A DNA stretch of 64,000 nucleotides from Bifidobacterium imperatoris (GCF_002860405.1 NZ_NMWV01000011.1:148524-212523); one strand, 5' to 3'; shown: positions 44,267-54,371, numbered from the stretch's first letter. The notes: generated by a model from the sequence alone, not told the origin. A program made the numbers and translations.

Positions 44267-44563
44267 ATGGTCGCTATTCACAAGCCCGCATACGACGTGA
44301 TCCTGAAGCCCGTCGTCTCCGAGAAGAGCTACGCCGCTTCCGATCGTGGCCAGTACACCTTCGTGGTGGCCAAGGATGCGAACAAGGTTCAGATCAAGCA
44401 GGCAATTGAAGAGATCTTCAAGGTCAAGGTGACGAACGTCAACACCCTCAACCGCGCTGGCAAGAAGCAGCGCACCCGCACTGGTTTCGGCCAGCGTGCT
44501 TCCCAGAAGCGCGCCATCGTGACCGTTGCCGAGGGCCAGACGATCGACATCTTTGGCAACTGA
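44267..44563 (+). CDS. rplW: 50S ribosomal protein L23
   Basis: A 98-residue L23 at the tunnel exit, the docking site for trigger factor and [43 protein letters not shown] and [20 protein letters not shown] are conserved. GGAGGCCTGATTTAG upstream overlaps the end of rplD. Spaced 36 bases from rplB. Confidence 0.98.
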   Translation: MVAIHKPAYDVILKPVVSEKSYAASDRGQYTFVVAKDANKVQIKQAIEEIFKVKVTNVNTLNRAGKKQRTRTGFGQRASQKRAIVTVAEGQTIDIFGN

Positions 44564-44599
44564 AGGCTAGCCGAGAAAAGTTAAAGGAAGAACTACATT

Positions 44600-45430
44600 A
44601 TGGCTATCCGCGTTTACAAGCCGACGACTGCAGGCCGCCGCAACGCGTCCGTTTCGGATTTCTCCGATTTGACGCGCTCCACGCCTGAGAAGTCGCTGGT
44701 TCGCAAGAAGTCCAAGACCGGCGGTCGTAACTCTTACGGCCGTATCACCTCCCGCCATCGCGGCGGCGGTCACAAGCGCCAGTACCGTCTCATCGACTTC
44801 AAGCGTTGGGACAAGGACGGCGTGCCCGCAAAGGTTGCTGAGATCGAATACGATCCGAACCGTTCCGCTCGTATCGCCCTCCTGCACTTTGCAGATGGCG
44901 AGAAGCGCTACATCATCGCACCGAAGGGCATCAAGCAGGGCGACGTCATCGAGACCGGTGCCCAGGCTGATATCAAGCCGGGCAACAACCTGCCGCTGGC
45001 CAACATCCCGACCGGTACCGTGGTCCACAACATTGAGCTGAAGCCGCTGGGTGGCGCTAAGATCGCCCGCTCCGCTGGTGCTTCCGTGCAGCTCGTCGCT
45101 AAGGATGGCGCTTACGCTCAGCTGCGTATGCCGTCCGGCGAAATCCGTAACGTCGATGCTCGCTGCCGTGCAACCGTCGGCGAAGTCGGCAATGAGGATC
45201 ACGCCAACATTCAGCTCGGCAAGGCTGGCCGCGCTCGTTGGATCGGCCACCGTCCGATTACCCGTGGTGAGTCCATGAACCCGGTTGACCACCCGCACGG
45301 CGGTCGTACCCGCGGTGGCAAGCCGCCGGTTTCCCCGTGGGGCAAGGGCGAGGTTCGTACTCGTCGTCCGAAGAAGGCTTCGAACAAGATGATTGTTCGT
45401 CGTCGTCCGTCTGGCAAGAACCGCAAGTAA
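44600..45430 (+). CDS. rplB: 50S ribosomal protein L2
   Basis: A 276-residue L2, needed for subunit association and peptidyl transfer. [40 protein letters not shown] and the C-terminal [20 protein letters not shown] are diagnostic; the conserved functional His lies in [27 protein letters not shown] precedes the ATG. Followed by rpsS after 15 bases. Confidence 0.98.
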   Translation: MAIRVYKPTTAGRRNASVSDFSDLTRSTPEKSLVRKKSKTGGRNSYGRITSRHRGGGHKRQYRLIDFKRWDKDGVPAKVAEIEYDPNRSARIALLHFADGEKRYIIAPKGIKQGDVIETGAQADIKPGNNLPLANIPTGTVVHNIELKPLGGAKIARSAGASVQLVAKDGAYAQLRMPSGEIRNVDARCRATVGEVGNEDHANIQLGKAGRARWIGHRPITRGESMNPVDHPHGGRTRGGKPPVSPWGKGEVRTRRPKKASNKMIVRRRPSGKNRK

Positions 45431-45445
45431 GGGAGTATCGAGAAG

Positions 45446-45724
45446 ATGACTCGTAGCATCAAGAAGGGCCCCTTCGTCGACGCCCACTTGCAGAAGAAAG
45501 TCGACGAGCAGAACGAGAAGGGCACCAAGAACGTCATTAAGACTTGGTCTCGTCGTTCGATGATCACCCCTGATTTCATCGGACACACCTTCGCCGTTCA
45601 TGATGGTCGCAAGCATGTGCCGGTGTTCGTCACCGAAGCCATGGTTGGTCACAAGCTGGGTGAGTTCGCCCCCACGAAGACCTTCAAGGGTCACGTGAAG
45701 GACGACAAGAAGGCCCGCCGCTAA
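45446..45724 (+). CDS. rpsS: 30S ribosomal protein S19
   Basis: A 92-residue S19 of the 30S head, paired with S13. [40 protein letters not shown] and [20 protein letters not shown] are conserved. GGGAGTATCGAGAAG precedes the ATG. Between rplB and rplV as usual. Confidence 0.98.
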   Translation: MTRSIKKGPFVDAHLQKKVDEQNEKGTKNVIKTWSRRSMITPDFIGHTFAVHDGRKHVPVFVTEAMVGHKLGEFAPTKTFKGHVKDDKKARR

Positions 45725-45741
45725 AGGATAAGGAATAGAAC

Positions 45742-46101
45742 ATGGAAGCTAAAGCAATCGCTCGTCACGTCCGCGTGACGCCGCGCAAGGCTCGCCGCAT
45801 GGTCGACCTCATCCGCGGCAAGAAGGCGACCGAAGCCGTCACCATTTTGAAGTTCGCCCCCCAGTCTGCAGCCCTGCCGGTTCGCAAGACCCTGGAGAGC
45901 GCCATCGCCAACGCTCGCGTGAAGGCCGACAAGGCCGGCGAGCCGTTCCGCGAGAACGACCTGTACATCAAGGAGACCTACGTTGATGAAGGCGTGACCC
46001 TCAAGCGCTTCCGCGCTCGTGCTCAGGGCCGTGCAGCTCGCATCAACAAGCGCACCTCCCACATCACGGTCGTCGTGGCTAACAAGGAAGGAGCCCGCTA
46101 A
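45742..46101 (+). CDS. rplV: 50S ribosomal protein L22
   Basis: A 119-residue L22 whose beta-hairpin lines the exit tunnel next to L4 (macrolide-resistance site in other bacteria). [40 protein letters not shown] and the hairpin [20 protein letters not shown] are seen. AAAGGATAAGGAATAGAAC precedes the ATG. Ends two bases before rpsC. Confidence 0.98.
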   Translation: MEAKAIARHVRVTPRKARRMVDLIRGKKATEAVTILKFAPQSAALPVRKTLESAIANARVKADKAGEPFRENDLYIKETYVDEGVTLKRFRARAQGRAARINKRTSHITVVVANKEGAR

Positions 46102-46103
46102 AG

Positions 46104-46904
46104 ATGGGTCAGAAGATCAATCCGTTTGGCTACCGTCTGGGCATCACTGAGAACCACCGCTCCAAGTGGTTCTCCGATTCCAACAAGGCCGGCGAGCGCT
46201 ACCGCGACTTCGTCCTGGAAGATGATCAGATCCGCAAGGAGATGAACAAGGACCTCGAGCGCGCTGGCGTGAGCAAGATCGTGATCGAGCGCACTCGTGA
46301 CCGCGTTCGCGTGGATATTCACACCGCCCGTCCGGGCATCGTGATTGGCCGCCGTGGTGCCGAAGCTGAGAAGGTTCGCGCCAAGCTCGAGAAGATGACC
46401 GGCAAGCAGGTTCAGCTCAACATCTTCGAAGTCAAGAACGCCGCGCTGGATGCCCAGCTCGTCGCTCAGGGCATCGCAGAGCAGCTGACCAACCGCGTCA
46501 CCTTCCGCCGTGCAATGCGCAAGGCTCAGCAGGACGCCATGCACGCTGGTGCCAAGGGTATCCGCATCAAGCTCTCCGGCCGCCTCGGCGGTGCGGAAAT
46601 GAGCCGTTCCGAGTTCTACCGCGAGGGCCGCGTTCCGCTGCAGACCCTCCGCGCCCTCATCGATTACGGCTTCTTTGAGGCTCGTACCACCTATGGCCGC
46701 ATCGGCGTCAAGGTGTGGATCTACAAGGGCGACATGACCGAATCCGAGTTCGAAGAGCAGCAGGCTCAGCAGAACAACCGCCCGGGCCGTCGCGGCGATC
46801 GCCGTCCGCGCCGTGGCAACCGTTCTGCCGCCCAGCAGCAGTCCGCAGCCAAGGCTGAGGCTCCTGCAGCCGAGGCCGCTCCTGCAGCAGAAACGAAGGA
46901 GTGA
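46104..46904 (+). CDS. rpsC: 30S ribosomal protein S3 with C-terminal extension
   Basis: A 266-residue S3 forming part of the mRNA entry tunnel. [22 protein letters not shown]-domain [20 protein letters not shown] and [11 protein letters not shown] are conserved. After about residue 215 an Arg/Gln-rich then Ala/Pro/Glu-rich tail (ending [10 protein letters not shown]) extends the protein beyond the usual ~220-235. Such tails also occur on S5 and L17 here. AAGGAGCCCGCTAAAG lies upstream. Confidence 0.98.
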   Translation: MGQKINPFGYRLGITENHRSKWFSDSNKAGERYRDFVLEDDQIRKEMNKDLERAGVSKIVIERTRDRVRVDIHTARPGIVIGRRGAEAEKVRAKLEKMTGKQVQLNIFEVKNAALDAQLVAQGIAEQLTNRVTFRRAMRKAQQDAMHAGAKGIRIKLSGRLGGAEMSRSEFYREGRVPLQTLRALIDYGFFEARTTYGRIGVKVWIYKGDMTESEFEEQQAQQNNRPGRRGDRRPRRGNRSAAQQQSAAKAEAPAAEAAPAAETKE

Positions 46905-46910
46905 GCAAGA

Positions 46911-47330
46911 ATGCTTATCCCCAAGAGGACTAAGTACCGCAAGCAGCACCGCCCCGTGCGTTCTGGCATGTCCAAGGGCGGCAACGAGATCAACTTCGGT
47001 GATTTCGGTATCCAGGCTCTTGCCCCGGCTTACGTGACCAACCGCCAGATCGAAGCTGCACGTATCGCCATGACCCGCTACATCAAGCGTGGTGGCCGCG
47101 TGTGGATTACGATCTTCCCGGACCGTCCGCTGACCAAGCACGCTCTCGGCGCCCGAATGGGTTCCGGTAAGGGTGCCCCGGAGTTCTGGATTGCGAACAT
47201 TCGCCCTGGTCGCGTGATGTTCGAAATCGGTGGCGTGTCTGATGACATCGCCAAGGAAGCTCTGCGTCGCGCCATCGACAAGCTCCCGATGAAGTGCCGC
47301 ATTATCGCACGTGAAGGTGGTGACATCTGA
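46911..47330 (+). CDS. rplP: 50S ribosomal protein L16
   Basis: A 139-residue L16 near the A-site tRNA elbow. [40 protein letters not shown] and [20 protein letters not shown] are conserved; the Arg in RMGSGKG is the one hydroxylated in E. coli. AAGGAGTGAGCAAGA precedes the ATG. Its stop shares one base with the rpmC start. Confidence 0.98.
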   Translation: MLIPKRTKYRKQHRPVRSGMSKGGNEINFGDFGIQALAPAYVTNRQIEAARIAMTRYIKRGGRVWITIFPDRPLTKHALGARMGSGKGAPEFWIANIRPGRVMFEIGGVSDDIAKEALRRAIDKLPMKCRIIAREGGDI

Positions 47331-47581
47331 TGGCTAACGGTACCGCTGAATACTCCATCAAGAATCTGAACGAGAAGACCAACGCGGAGATCGAAGACTT
47401 CCTCAAGAAGTCCAAGGAAGAGCTGTTCAACCTGCGCTTCCAGCACGCGACCGGTCAGCTCGACAACACCGCCCGTCTCAAGGCTGTCAAGCGTGACATT
47501 GCTCGCATGTACACTGTGCTTCGTGAGCGTGAGCTTGGCATCAGCCAGGAGCCGGCCGCTACCGAATCCAAGGAGAAGTGA
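47330..47581 (+). CDS. rpmC: 50S ribosomal protein L29
   Basis: An 83-residue L29 at the tunnel exit. The helix-pair core is [20 protein letters not shown], then [20 protein letters not shown] and [19 protein letters not shown]. Short acidic ends extend it slightly past the usual 65-75 residues. Translationally coupled to rplP through TGATG. Confidence 0.97.
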   Translation: MANGTAEYSIKNLNEKTNAEIEDFLKKSKEELFNLRFQHATGQLDNTARLKAVKRDIARMYTVLRERELGISQEPAATESKEK

Positions 47582-47583
47582 TT

Positions 47584-47844
47584 ATGGCTGAAGAGCGTAA
47601 CTTCCGTAAGGTTCGCCGCGGCTACGTCGTGTCCGACAAGATGGACAAGACGATTACCGTCGAGCTCGAGCAGCGTTCGACCCACCCGCTGTACGGCAAG
47701 GTCGTTCGTTCCACCAGCAAGGTCAAGGCCCATGATGAACACAACGACGCCCACATTGGCGACCTCGTGAGTATTATGGAGACTCGGCCTCTGAGCAAGA
47801 CCAAGCGCTGGCGTCTCGAAAGCATTATCGAGCGCGCTAAGTAA
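47584..47844 (+). CDS. rpsQ: 30S ribosomal protein S17
   Basis: An 86-residue S17 (OB fold). [40 protein letters not shown] and [20 protein letters not shown] are conserved. I chose the ATG at 47584; a weak upstream in-frame ATT start at 47578 would add two residues. Last gene of the S10 segment, followed by a 94-base gap with a strong hairpin. Confidence 0.97.
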   Translation: MAEERNFRKVRRGYVVSDKMDKTITVELEQRSTHPLYGKVVRSTSKVKAHDEHNDAHIGDLVSIMETRPLSKTKRWRLESIIERAK

Positions 47845-47864
47845 GTAAAGTTCGGCAAGGCTCG

Positions 47865-47910
47865 CCATTTACCGGGGCGCTACGGGAAACCAAAGTGCCC
47901 CGGTAAATGG
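47865..47910 (+). promoter_or_regulatory. Strong hairpin between rpsQ and rplN
   Basis: CCATTTACCGGGGC (47865-47878) and GCCCCGGTAAATGG (47897-47910) form a perfect 14-bp stem with an 18-base loop. No T run follows, and it lies exactly between the S10 and spc gene groups. It may be an attenuator, processing site or r-protein binding site. Confidence 0.7.
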
Positions 47911-47938
47911 GGAGAACCAGCTCGGCTAAGGAGAATCA

Positions 47939-48307
47939 ATGATTCAGCAGGAAACGCGGCTTCATGTCGCCGACAACACGGGTGCGAAGGAACTCCTCGC
48001 CATCCGAGTGCTCGGCGGATCGAAGCGACGCTATGCCGGCATCGGCGACGTGATCGTCGCCTCCGTCAAGGACGCCATTCCTGGCGGGTCGGTCAAGAAG
48101 GGCGATGTGGTGAAGGCTGTCGTCGTCCGTACTGTCAAGGAATCCCGTCGTGCGGACGGTTCCTACATCAAGTTCGACGAGAACGCTGCCGTTATTCTCG
48201 GCTCCGGCCGTGAACCGAAGGGCACTCGTATCTTCGGACCGGTTGGTCGTGAACTGCGTGAGCACAAGTTCATGAAGATCGTGTCCCTCGCCCCGGAGGT
48301 GATCTGA
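47939..48307 (+). CDS. rplN: 50S ribosomal protein L14
   Basis: A 122-residue L14 at the subunit interface. [40 protein letters not shown] and [20 protein letters not shown] are conserved. CTAAGGAGAATCA precedes the ATG. First gene of the spc segment. Confidence 0.98.
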
Positions 48308-48308
48308 C

Positions 48309-48644
48309 ATGGTAGCCAAGATTAAGAGCGGCGATCTGGTCAAGGTCATCCGCGGCAAGGACCGTGGTAAGGAAGGCACCGTCAAGCAGGTGCTCTCCAA
48401 CGACCGACTGATCGTTGAAGGCGTTCAGATCGTCAAGAAGCACGTGCGTGCTACCCAGCAGGGTCAGCAGGCTGGCATCGTGGCCACCGAGGCTCCGATC
48501 CATCGCTCCAACGTGATGGTCATCGACCCGGAGACCAAGCAGCCTACCCGCGTGGGTGTCACCATCAAGGAAGAAGCGCGTGACGGCAAGGTCAAGACCG
48601 TGCGTGTGCGCGTTGCCAAGAAGTCCGGAAAGGAGCTGGCATGA
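48309..48644 (+). CDS. rplX: 50S ribosomal protein L24
   Basis: A 111-residue L24, an assembly initiator. [20 protein letters not shown] (KOW motif) and [20 protein letters not shown] are conserved. It begins two bases after rplN with CGGAGGTGATCTGAC as ribosome binding site. Its stop overlaps the rplE start by four bases (ATGA). Confidence 0.98.
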   Translation: MVAKIKSGDLVKVIRGKDRGKEGTVKQVLSNDRLIVEGVQIVKKHVRATQQGQQAGIVATEAPIHRSNVMVIDPETKQPTRVGVTIKEEARDGKVKTVRVRVAKKSGKELA

Positions 48645-49213
48645 CCGATACCACTGTCGAAGCGCCGGCCACCCCGCGCTTGAAGGTCAAGTACAACGAG
48701 CAGATCATTCCTGAGCTCGAGAAGGAGTTCAAGTACTCCAACCCGATGCAGGTTGCTCGCGTCCAGAAGGTCGTCGTCTCTATGGGCGTCGGTGCCGCAG
48801 CTCGCGACTCCAAGCTCATCGAAGGCGCTGTCAAGGACCTCACCCTGATCACCGGTCAGAAGCCGAAGATCACCAAGGCTAAGAAGTCCGTCGCTCAGTT
48901 CCACCTGCGCGAAGGCCAGGCCATTGGCGCATACGTCACCCTGCGTGGCGATCGTATGTGGGAGTTCCTGGATCGTCTGCTGACTCTGGCGCTGCCTCGT
49001 ATCCGCGACTTCCGCGGCATCAACGGCCACCAGTTCGATGGCCAGGGCAACTACAACTTTGGTCTCACCGAGCAGTCCATGTTCCACGAGATCGATCCTG
49101 ATTCGATCGATCACGTGCGCGGTATGGACATCACTGTTGTGACCTCCACCAAGGACGACAAGGAAGCCTACGCACTGCTTAAGCACCTCGGCTTCCCCTT
49201 CAAGGAGAACTGA
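48641..49213 (+). CDS. rplE: 50S ribosomal protein L5
   Basis: A 190-residue L5 of the central protuberance, carrying 5S r[63 protein letters not shown] and [20 protein letters not shown] are conserved. GGAAAGGAGCTGGC precedes the ATG that overlaps the rplX stop. Confidence 0.98.
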   Translation: MTDTTVEAPATPRLKVKYNEQIIPELEKEFKYSNPMQVARVQKVVVSMGVGAAARDSKLIEGAVKDLTLITGQKPKITKAKKSVAQFHLREGQAIGAYVTLRGDRMWEFLDRLLTLALPRIRDFRGINGHQFDGQGNYNFGLTEQSMFHEIDPDSIDHVRGMDITVVTSTKDDKEAYALLKHLGFPFKEN

Positions 49214-49214
49214 T

Positions 49215-49400
49215 ATGGCAAAAACCGCTCTTAAGAACAAGGCGGCCGGCAAGCCGAAGTTCAAGGTCCGCGCTTACACGCGCTGCCAGGTCTGCGGTCG
49301 TCCCCACTCCGTCTACCGCAAGTTCGGCCTGTGCCGCATCTGCCTTCGTGAGAAGGCTCACCGCGGCGAGCTGCCCGGAGTTACGAAGTCCAGTTGGTAA
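49215..49400 (+). CDS. rpsZ: 30S ribosomal protein S14, zinc-binding type Z
   Basis: A 61-residue short S14. [20 protein letters not shown] followed by [20 protein letters not shown] has four zinc cysteines, marking the C+ form rather than the ~100-residue zinc-free form. It starts one base after rplE. It is followed by an 88-base gap holding a GNRA-capped hairpin. Confidence 0.97.
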   Translation: MAKTALKNKAAGKPKFKVRAYTRCQVCGRPHSVYRKFGLCRICLREKAHRGELPGVTKSSW

Positions 49401-49426
49401 ACATCGACGCTGAAGGTCCGCGGCCC

Positions 49427-49448
49427 GTTCCGCCCGTAAGGGCGGAAC
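49427..49448 (+). promoter_or_regulatory. GNRA-tetraloop hairpin upstream of rpsH
   Basis: GTTCCGCCC-GTAA-GGGCGGAAC: a perfect 9-bp stem closed by a GUAA tetraloop, 40 bases before the rpsH start. Followed by an unpaired purine-rich stretch and the ribosome binding site. Confidence 0.75.
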
Positions 49449-49488
49449 AGCGGCGGAAACCACGGCGAGAAAGGGCATGAAGCCCAAA

Positions 49489-49887
49489 ATGACAATGACA
49501 GATCCGATCGCAGACATGCTGACGCGTCTGCGTAACGCGAGCGCGGCCAAGCACGAAACCGTGGATATGCCGTACTCGAAGTTCAAGGCGAACATCGCCG
49601 AGATCCTGAAGCGTGAAGGCTACATCAAGGACTTCACCGCCAAGGAAGCCAAGGTCGGCCAGACTCTTGAGGTCACCCTCAAGTACGGTCCGAACGGTGA
49701 GCGTTCCATTCAGGGCATCAAGCGCATCTCCAAGCCGGGTCTTCGCCGTTACGCGAAGTCCGACTCCCTGCCGATGCCGCTCGGTGGCCTGGGCATCGCC
49801 ATCATCTCGACTTCCTCGGGACTGTTGACTCAGAAGGAATGCCTCGACCGAGGCATTGGCGGCGAGATTGTCGCCTTCGTGTGGTGA
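49489..49887 (+). CDS. rpsH: 30S ribosomal protein S8
   Basis: A 132-residue S8, a primary 16S-binding protein and, in E. coli, repressor of the spc operon. [34 protein letters not shown] and [20 protein letters not shown] are conserved. The ATG at 49489 gives the family length; an ATG at 49477, nearer AGAAAGGG, would add four residues. Confidence 0.96.
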   Translation: MTMTDPIADMLTRLRNASAAKHETVDMPYSKFKANIAEILKREGYIKDFTAKEAKVGQTLEVTLKYGPNGERSIQGIKRISKPGLRRYAKSDSLPMPLGGLGIAIISTSSGLLTQKECLDRGIGGEIVAFVW

Positions 49888-49904
49888 GAAAGGAGAGCTG
49901 AAAC

Positions 49905-50444
49905 ATGGCATCGCATATTGGTAAGCTCCCCATCGCCATTCCTGCTGGCGTTGAAGTCAAGATTGAAGGTCAGAACTTCTCGGCCAAGGGCGCCAAGGGT
50001 TCTGATTCCTACGTGATTCCGGAAGGCGTCTCCGCTGCTGTCGAAGGCAACGAGATCATCGTTACCCCGGCTGATGACCTGCGTCCGACCCGTGCAAAGC
50101 ACGGTCTGGCTCGTTCCATCATGGCCAGCATGGTCAAGGGTGTACACGATGGCTACTCCAAGACCCTCGAGATCGTCGGCACCGGTTACCGCGCCGTCGC
50201 CAAGGGCCAGGGCATCGAGTTCTTCCTCGGCTACTCCCACACCATCACCGTCAACCCGCCTGAAGGCATCACGCTGAAGGTCACCGACCCCACTCACGTG
50301 GTCGTCGAGGGCACCGACAAGCAGGCCGTGGGCCAGGTTGCCGCCAACATCCGCAAGCTGCGCGCTCCGGAACCCTACAAGGGCAAGGGCGTCAAGTACG
50401 CCGATGAGCGCATCCTGCGCAAGGCTGGAAAGGCTGGTAAGTGA
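49905..50444 (+). CDS. rplF: 50S ribosomal protein L6
   Basis: A 179-residue L6 near the factor-binding site. [40 protein letters not shown] and [20 protein letters not shown] are conserved. AAAGGAGAGCTGAAAC precedes the ATG. Two-domain protein of standard length. Confidence 0.98.
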   Translation: MASHIGKLPIAIPAGVEVKIEGQNFSAKGAKGSDSYVIPEGVSAAVEGNEIIVTPADDLRPTRAKHGLARSIMASMVKGVHDGYSKTLEIVGTGYRAVAKGQGIEFFLGYSHTITVNPPEGITLKVTDPTHVVVEGTDKQAVGQVAANIRKLRAPEPYKGKGVKYADERILRKAGKAGK

Positions 50445-50445
50445 T

Positions 50446-50817
50446 ATGAGCGTTGCAATTCTCGGAAAGGGCAAGAAGGTCGCCCTCAAGCGCCGTCACG
50501 CACGTATCCGCAAGCGCATCTCCGGTACCGCCGAGCGTCCGCGCCTGGTGGTCACCCGCTCCAACCGCCACATGGTTGCCCAGGTGGTCGACGATACCAA
50601 GGGCATTACCCTGGTGTCCGCCTCCACCCTGCAGGCCGACTTCGCCGGCTTCCAGGGCACCAAGGTTGAGGCTGCCAAGAAGGTCGGCGAGCTGATCGCT
50701 GACAAGGCCAAGGCTGCCGGCATCACCGAGGTCGTCTTCGACCGCGGTGGCAACAAGTACACCGGTCGCGTCGCAGCTGTGGCTGAAGGCGCCCGCGAGG
50801 GAGGTCTTGCACTGTGA
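50446..50817 (+). CDS. rplR: 50S ribosomal protein L18
   Basis: A 123-residue L18 that binds 5S rRNA with L5. [35 protein letters not shown] and [20 protein letters not shown] are conserved. I chose the ATG at 50446, one base after rplF; the open frame to 50338 is inside rplF. Overlaps rpsE by four bases. Confidence 0.98.
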   Translation: MSVAILGKGKKVALKRRHARIRKRISGTAERPRLVVTRSNRHMVAQVVDDTKGITLVSASTLQADFAGFQGTKVEAAKKVGELIADKAKAAGITEVVFDRGGNKYTGRVAAVAEGAREGGLAL

Positions 50818-51542
50818 GCGACAACGAAGCAAAGGAAACCCAAGTGGCTGAAGAAACTCAGAACACTGTGGCGACCGAATCCAACAACGAGGACCGCAAG
50901 GGTCGTCGTGGCCAGCGCGGTGAAGGCCGTCGTGGCGAGCGTCGTAACCGTCGTGAGGAAAACCGCGGCGACGAACTGCTCGATCGCGTGGTGACCATCA
51001 ACCGTGTGTCCAAGACCCACAAGGGTGGTCGTACCTTCAGCTTTGCCGCCCTCGTGGTGGTTGGCGATGGTAACGGCACCGTGGGTGTCGGCTACGGCAA
51101 GTCCCGTGAAGTCCCGGCCGCCATCGCTAAGGGCCAGCTGGACGCCAAGAAGCACATGTTCTCTGTGCCTCGCGTTCGCGGCACCATCACCCACCCGGTT
51201 CAGGGCCACGATGCTGCAGGCACCGTTCTGCTGCGTCCGGCTGCCCCGGGTACCGGCGTAATCGCCGGTGGCTCCGTGCGCGCCGTCATGGAATGCGCCG
51301 GCATCACCGACGTGCTGTCCAAGTCTATGGGCTCCGCCACCGCTGTGAACGTTGTTCGCGCTACTGTGGACGCCCTCAAGCAGCTTGAGGAGCCGGAGGA
51401 GATCGCCGCTCGTCGTGGCCTCTCCCTCAACGAAGTCGCTCCTGACGCCCTGCTGCGTGCCCGCGCCGAAGGCATTGCCGAGGCTCGCAAGGCTCGTGAA
51501 GAGGCTGCTGCCAAGGCTGCCGAAGAGAAGGACGGTGAGTGA
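50814..51542 (+). CDS. rpsE: 30S ribosomal protein S5 with extensions
   Basis: A 242-residue S5, important for decoding fidelity. The core runs [40 protein letters not shown] and [20 protein letters not shown]. An N-terminal Glu/Asn/Arg-rich extension (~50 residues, [20 protein letters not shown]) and an Ala/Glu-rich tail make it longer than E. coli S5 (~167). The start is GTG 50814 within the rplR stop (GTGA). Confidence 0.97.
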   Translation: MSDNEAKETQVAEETQNTVATESNNEDRKGRRGQRGEGRRGERRNRREENRGDELLDRVVTINRVSKTHKGGRTFSFAALVVVGDGNGTVGVGYGKSREVPAAIAKGQLDAKKHMFSVPRVRGTITHPVQGHDAAGTVLLRPAAPGTGVIAGGSVRAVMECAGITDVLSKSMGSATAVNVVRATVDALKQLEEPEEIAARRGLSLNEVAPDALLRARAEGIAEARKAREEAAAKAAEEKDGE

Positions 51543-51547
51543 TTATC

Positions 51548-51733
51548 ATGGCTAAGAACCTGAAGATTACCCTGCACCACGGCCTCGTGAACCGTACCCC
51601 GGCTCAGCGTGCTACCGCCAAGACCCTCGGTCTGAACAAGATCGGCAAGACCGTTGTCCGTCCGGACACCCCGGCTAACCGTGGTCTGGTGAACGCCGTG
51701 CGTCACCTGGTCACCGTTGAGGAGGTTGACTGA
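51548..51733 (+). CDS. rpmD: 50S ribosomal protein L30
   Basis: A 61-residue L30. [40 protein letters not shown] and [18 protein letters not shown] are conserved. ATG 51548 is five bases after rpsE; GGTGAGTGATTATC upstream. Standard length. Confidence 0.97.
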   Translation: MAKNLKITLHHGLVNRTPAQRATAKTLGLNKIGKTVVRPDTPANRGLVNAVRHLVTVEEVD

Positions 51734-51735
51734 TT

Positions 51736-52188
51736 ATGGCAGATAACGAAATCCTGCAGATGCACGACCTGAAGCCTGCTCCGGGCGCCAACAAGGACCG
51801 CACCCGCGTGGGCCGCGGTGAAGGCTCCAAGGGCAAGACCGCCGGTCGTGGCGCCAAGGGCCAGACCAAGCGCAATCATGTGCGTCCTGGCTTCGAAGGT
51901 GGCCAGCTGCCGCTGTACATGCGCCTGCCGAAGCTCCGTGGCTTCAAGAACCCGTTCAAGGTTGAGGCTCAGGTCATCAACATCGCTAAGCTCGTGGAGA
52001 TCTTCCCCGAGGGCGGCGACGTGACCGCAGCTGACCTGGCGGCTAAGGGTGCCGTTCGCGGCAACGCCCCGGTCAAGATTCTGGGCGAAGGCGAGACCAC
52101 CGTTGCTTTCAACCTCAAGGGTGTGAAGGCTTCGGCTTCCGCAAAGTCCAAGATTGAAGCTGCTGGCGGCTCCATCTCCGAGGACTGA
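51736..52188 (+). CDS. rplO: 50S ribosomal protein L15
   Basis: A 150-residue L15. LQMHDLKPAPGANKDRTRVG, GEGSKGKTAGRGAKGQ and FEGGQLPLYMRLPKLRGFKN are conserved. Two bases after rpmD. Ends the spc ribosomal genes and is followed by a terminator before secY. Confidence 0.98.
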   Translation: MADNEILQMHDLKPAPGANKDRTRVGRGEGSKGKTAGRGAKGQTKRNHVRPGFEGGQLPLYMRLPKLRGFKNPFKVEAQVINIAKLVEIFPEGGDVTAADLAAKGAVRGNAPVKILGEGETTVAFNLKGVKASASAKSKIEAAGGSISED

Positions 52189-52218
52189 GAGTCCTACGGG
52201 GAGCTGAAATAGCTCAGT

Positions 52219-52258
52219 AATAAACCCCCGATCGCCGATTGGTGAGCGGGGGTTTATT
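52219..52258 (+). terminator. Terminator between rplO and secY
   Basis: AATAAACCCCCG (52219-52230) pairs with CGGGGGTTTATT (52247-52258) over a 16-base loop, followed by TGTATAG. secY then has 121 bases of its own upstream region, which I expect contains a promoter. Confidence 0.85.
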
Positions 52259-52379
52259 TGTATAGTCTGATAACAAATCTCGAGACATCGGTGTTTTAAG
52301 TAGGTACGTTAGACTATGCTCGTTCGATAGTTTGTGTATTTCGCGTGCTTTGTCGCACGTTATAGGGGAGGAAACCCAG

Positions 52380-53720
52380 GTGAGGACACTAATCCAGGCC
52401 CTGAAGACCAAGGAACTCAGGAAGAAGATTCTCTTCGTCCTGTTCATCATCATCATTTACCGTATTGGATCGTTCATCCCAACCCCGGGCGTGGATTACA
52501 ATGTGGTCAACTCCTGCATGTCTAAGATTGGCAGCACGTCCCAAGAGAACTTCATCGGATTGGTGAATCTCTTCTCCGGTGGCGCAATGTTGCAGCTGTC
52601 CATCTTTGCTTTGGGTGTGATGCCGTACATCACCGCATCCATTGTTGTGCAGCTGCTTCGCGTGGTTATTCCGCGCTTCGAAGCTTTGCACAAGGAAGGA
52701 CAGTCCGGCGAGGCCAAGCTCACTCAGTACACGCGTTACCTCACCATCGGTCTGGCTGTGCTGCAGTCCACCACCATTCTGGTTACCGCCCGCTCCGGCG
52801 CGCTCTTCAACTACCAGTGCGATCAGGTTATTCCTGACGGTTCCGTGTGGAACCTTGTCGTGATGGTACTTGTTATGACCGGTGGCACGGGCTTCATCAT
52901 GTGGATGGCAGAGCTCGTGACCGATAAGGGTATCGGTCAGGGTATGTCCATCTTGATCTTTATGTCCATCTGCTCCGGCTTCCTGCCTCAGCTGTGGGAG
53001 ATTGGTTACGGCACCAACGGCACCGATGGTAATTGGGGTAAGTTCGCCATCGTGGTTTCCGTGCTCGTCGTCATCCTGATCTTCGTCGACTTCGTGGAAC
53101 TGTGCCAGCGCCGCGTGCCGGTTCAGTACACCCGCCGCATGATTGGTCGCAAGATGTACGGTGGCTCCTCCACCTACCTGCCGCTGAAGATTAACATGTC
53201 CGGCGTTATCCCGCCGATCTTCGCATCCTCCATTCTGGCCATCCCGACGCTGATTGCTCAGTTCGGCAAGTCCGACCAGTCTTGGGTCAAGTGGATCAAC
53301 TCCAACCTGGCAAACACCACTTCCGTGTGGTACATCGCACTGTACGCACTGATGATTGTGTTCTTCTGCTTCTTCTACACCTCGATTACCTTCAACCCGG
53401 ACGAGACCGCAGACAACATGAAGCAGTACGGTGGCTTTATCCCCGGCATTCGTGCTGGCAACGCCACTAGCCGCTACCTGACCTACGTGATGAACCGTCT
53501 CAACACCGTGGGTGCCGTCTACTTGCTGTTCGTGGCACTGATTCCTACCGTGTTGATTATGGCTCTTGGCCTCAACGCCCAGCTGCCGTTCGGCGGTACT
53601 ACAATCCTGATTATTGCCGGCGTCGGCCTCGATACTCTGCGTCAGGCCAAGGCCCAGACCGAGCAGTTCCAGTACACCGGCTTCCTGCTTGAGAACGTGG
53701 ATCACGTCGAAGGCAAATAG
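52380..53720 (+). CDS. secY: Protein translocase subunit SecY
   Basis: A 446-residue ten-helix channel of the Sec translocon in the cytoplasmic membrane. MRTLIQALKTKELRKKILFV begins at GTG 52380 with AGGGGAGG upstream. VNLFSGGAMLQLSIFALGVM and PYITASIVVQLL form helices TM2a/2b (plug region). PLKINMSGVIPPIFASSILA is the conserved cytosolic-loop/TM7 motif. PDETADNMKQYGGFIPGIRA is loop 5. I rejected the upstream ATG at 52332 because the ribosome binding site fits the GTG. Confidence 0.97.
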   Translation: MRTLIQALKTKELRKKILFVLFIIIIYRIGSFIPTPGVDYNVVNSCMSKIGSTSQENFIGLVNLFSGGAMLQLSIFALGVMPYITASIVVQLLRVVIPRFEALHKEGQSGEAKLTQYTRYLTIGLAVLQSTTILVTARSGALFNYQCDQVIPDGSVWNLVVMVLVMTGGTGFIMWMAELVTDKGIGQGMSILIFMSICSGFLPQLWEIGYGTNGTDGNWGKFAIVVSVLVVILIFVDFVELCQRRVPVQYTRRMIGRKMYGGSSTYLPLKINMSGVIPPIFASSILAIPTLIAQFGKSDQSWVKWINSNLANTTSVWYIALYALMIVFFCFFYTSITFNPDETADNMKQYGGFIPGIRAGNATSRYLTYVMNRLNTVGAVYLLFVALIPTVLIMALGLNAQLPFGGTTILIIAGVGLDTLRQAKAQTEQFQYTGFLLENVDHVEGK

Positions 53721-53732
53721 TCTGTGACGATG

Positions 53733-53769
53733 ACGGCACGATAGGTCAAATAGACCGTCGTGCCGTTTT
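53733..53769 (+). terminator. Terminator-like hairpin between secY and adk
   Basis: ACGGCACGA (53733-53741) pairs with TCGTGCCGT (53758-53766), followed by TTTA. It may reduce rather than block read-through into adk. Confidence 0.75.
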
Positions 53770-53810
53770 ACGTAACTCATAACCAATAACGAAACACAAA
53801 GGAGACCACC

Positions 53811-54371
53811 ATGCGTCTGCTCATCATGGGACCTCAGGGCGTTGGCAAGGGCACTCAGGCCGCTCTGCTCGCCGAGCACTTCAATATCCCGACCATCTCC
53901 ACTGGCGATATCTTCCGTTACAACATCAAGAACAAGACCGAACTGGGTCTTGAAGCCATGAGCTACACCGACAAGGGCGAGCTGGTTCCGGACTCCCTGA
54001 CCAATAAGATCGTCAAGGATCGTCTCGCCAAAGAAGATTGCGCCAACGGCTGGATTCTTGACGGCTACCCGCGTAACGCTGCCCAGGTCGAAGCCCTAGA
54101 CCAGATGCTCGAAGAGCTGGGCACTCCGCTTGATCATGTCGTGGCTCTCGAAGCCGATCGCGAAGTGCTGCTGGAGCGCATGAAGAAGCGTGCCGCCGAG
54201 CAGGGCCGCGCCGACGACACGCCGGAGGCCATTGCTAAGCGTCTGGAAACTTACGAGAAGGAAACCGCCCCGCTGCTGGACATCTACAAGTCCCGCGGCC
54301 TGCTGGTTCTCGAGAATGGCGTCGGCGAAATCAGTGAAATTAGCCAGCGCATCATTTCCGATTTGAAGTAA
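53811..54371 (+). CDS. adk: Adenylate kinase
   Basis: A 186-residue short-form kinase (ATP + AMP to 2 ADP). P-loop [23 protein letters not shown]-binding [36 protein letters not shown]. The LID is short and has no zinc cysteines ([20 protein letters not shown]), typical of actinobacterial Adk. AAAGGAGACCACC precedes the ATG. The map gene that follows adk in many actinobacteria is absent; infA follows directly. Confidence 0.97.
   Translation: MRLLIMGPQGVGKGTQAALLAEHFNIPTISTGDIFRYNIKNKTELGLEAMSYTDKGELVPDSLTNKIVKDRLAKEDCANGWILDGYPRNAAQVEALDQMLEELGTPLDHVVALEADREVLLERMKKRAAEQGRADDTPEAIAKRLETYEKETAPLLDIYKSRGLLVLENGVGEISEISQRIISDLK

Noticed and set aside
52389..53879. A 496-residue minus-strand frame opposite secY and adk.
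   Set aside because: Very His/Gln/Asn-rich, no domain, entirely explained by the codon pattern of secY.
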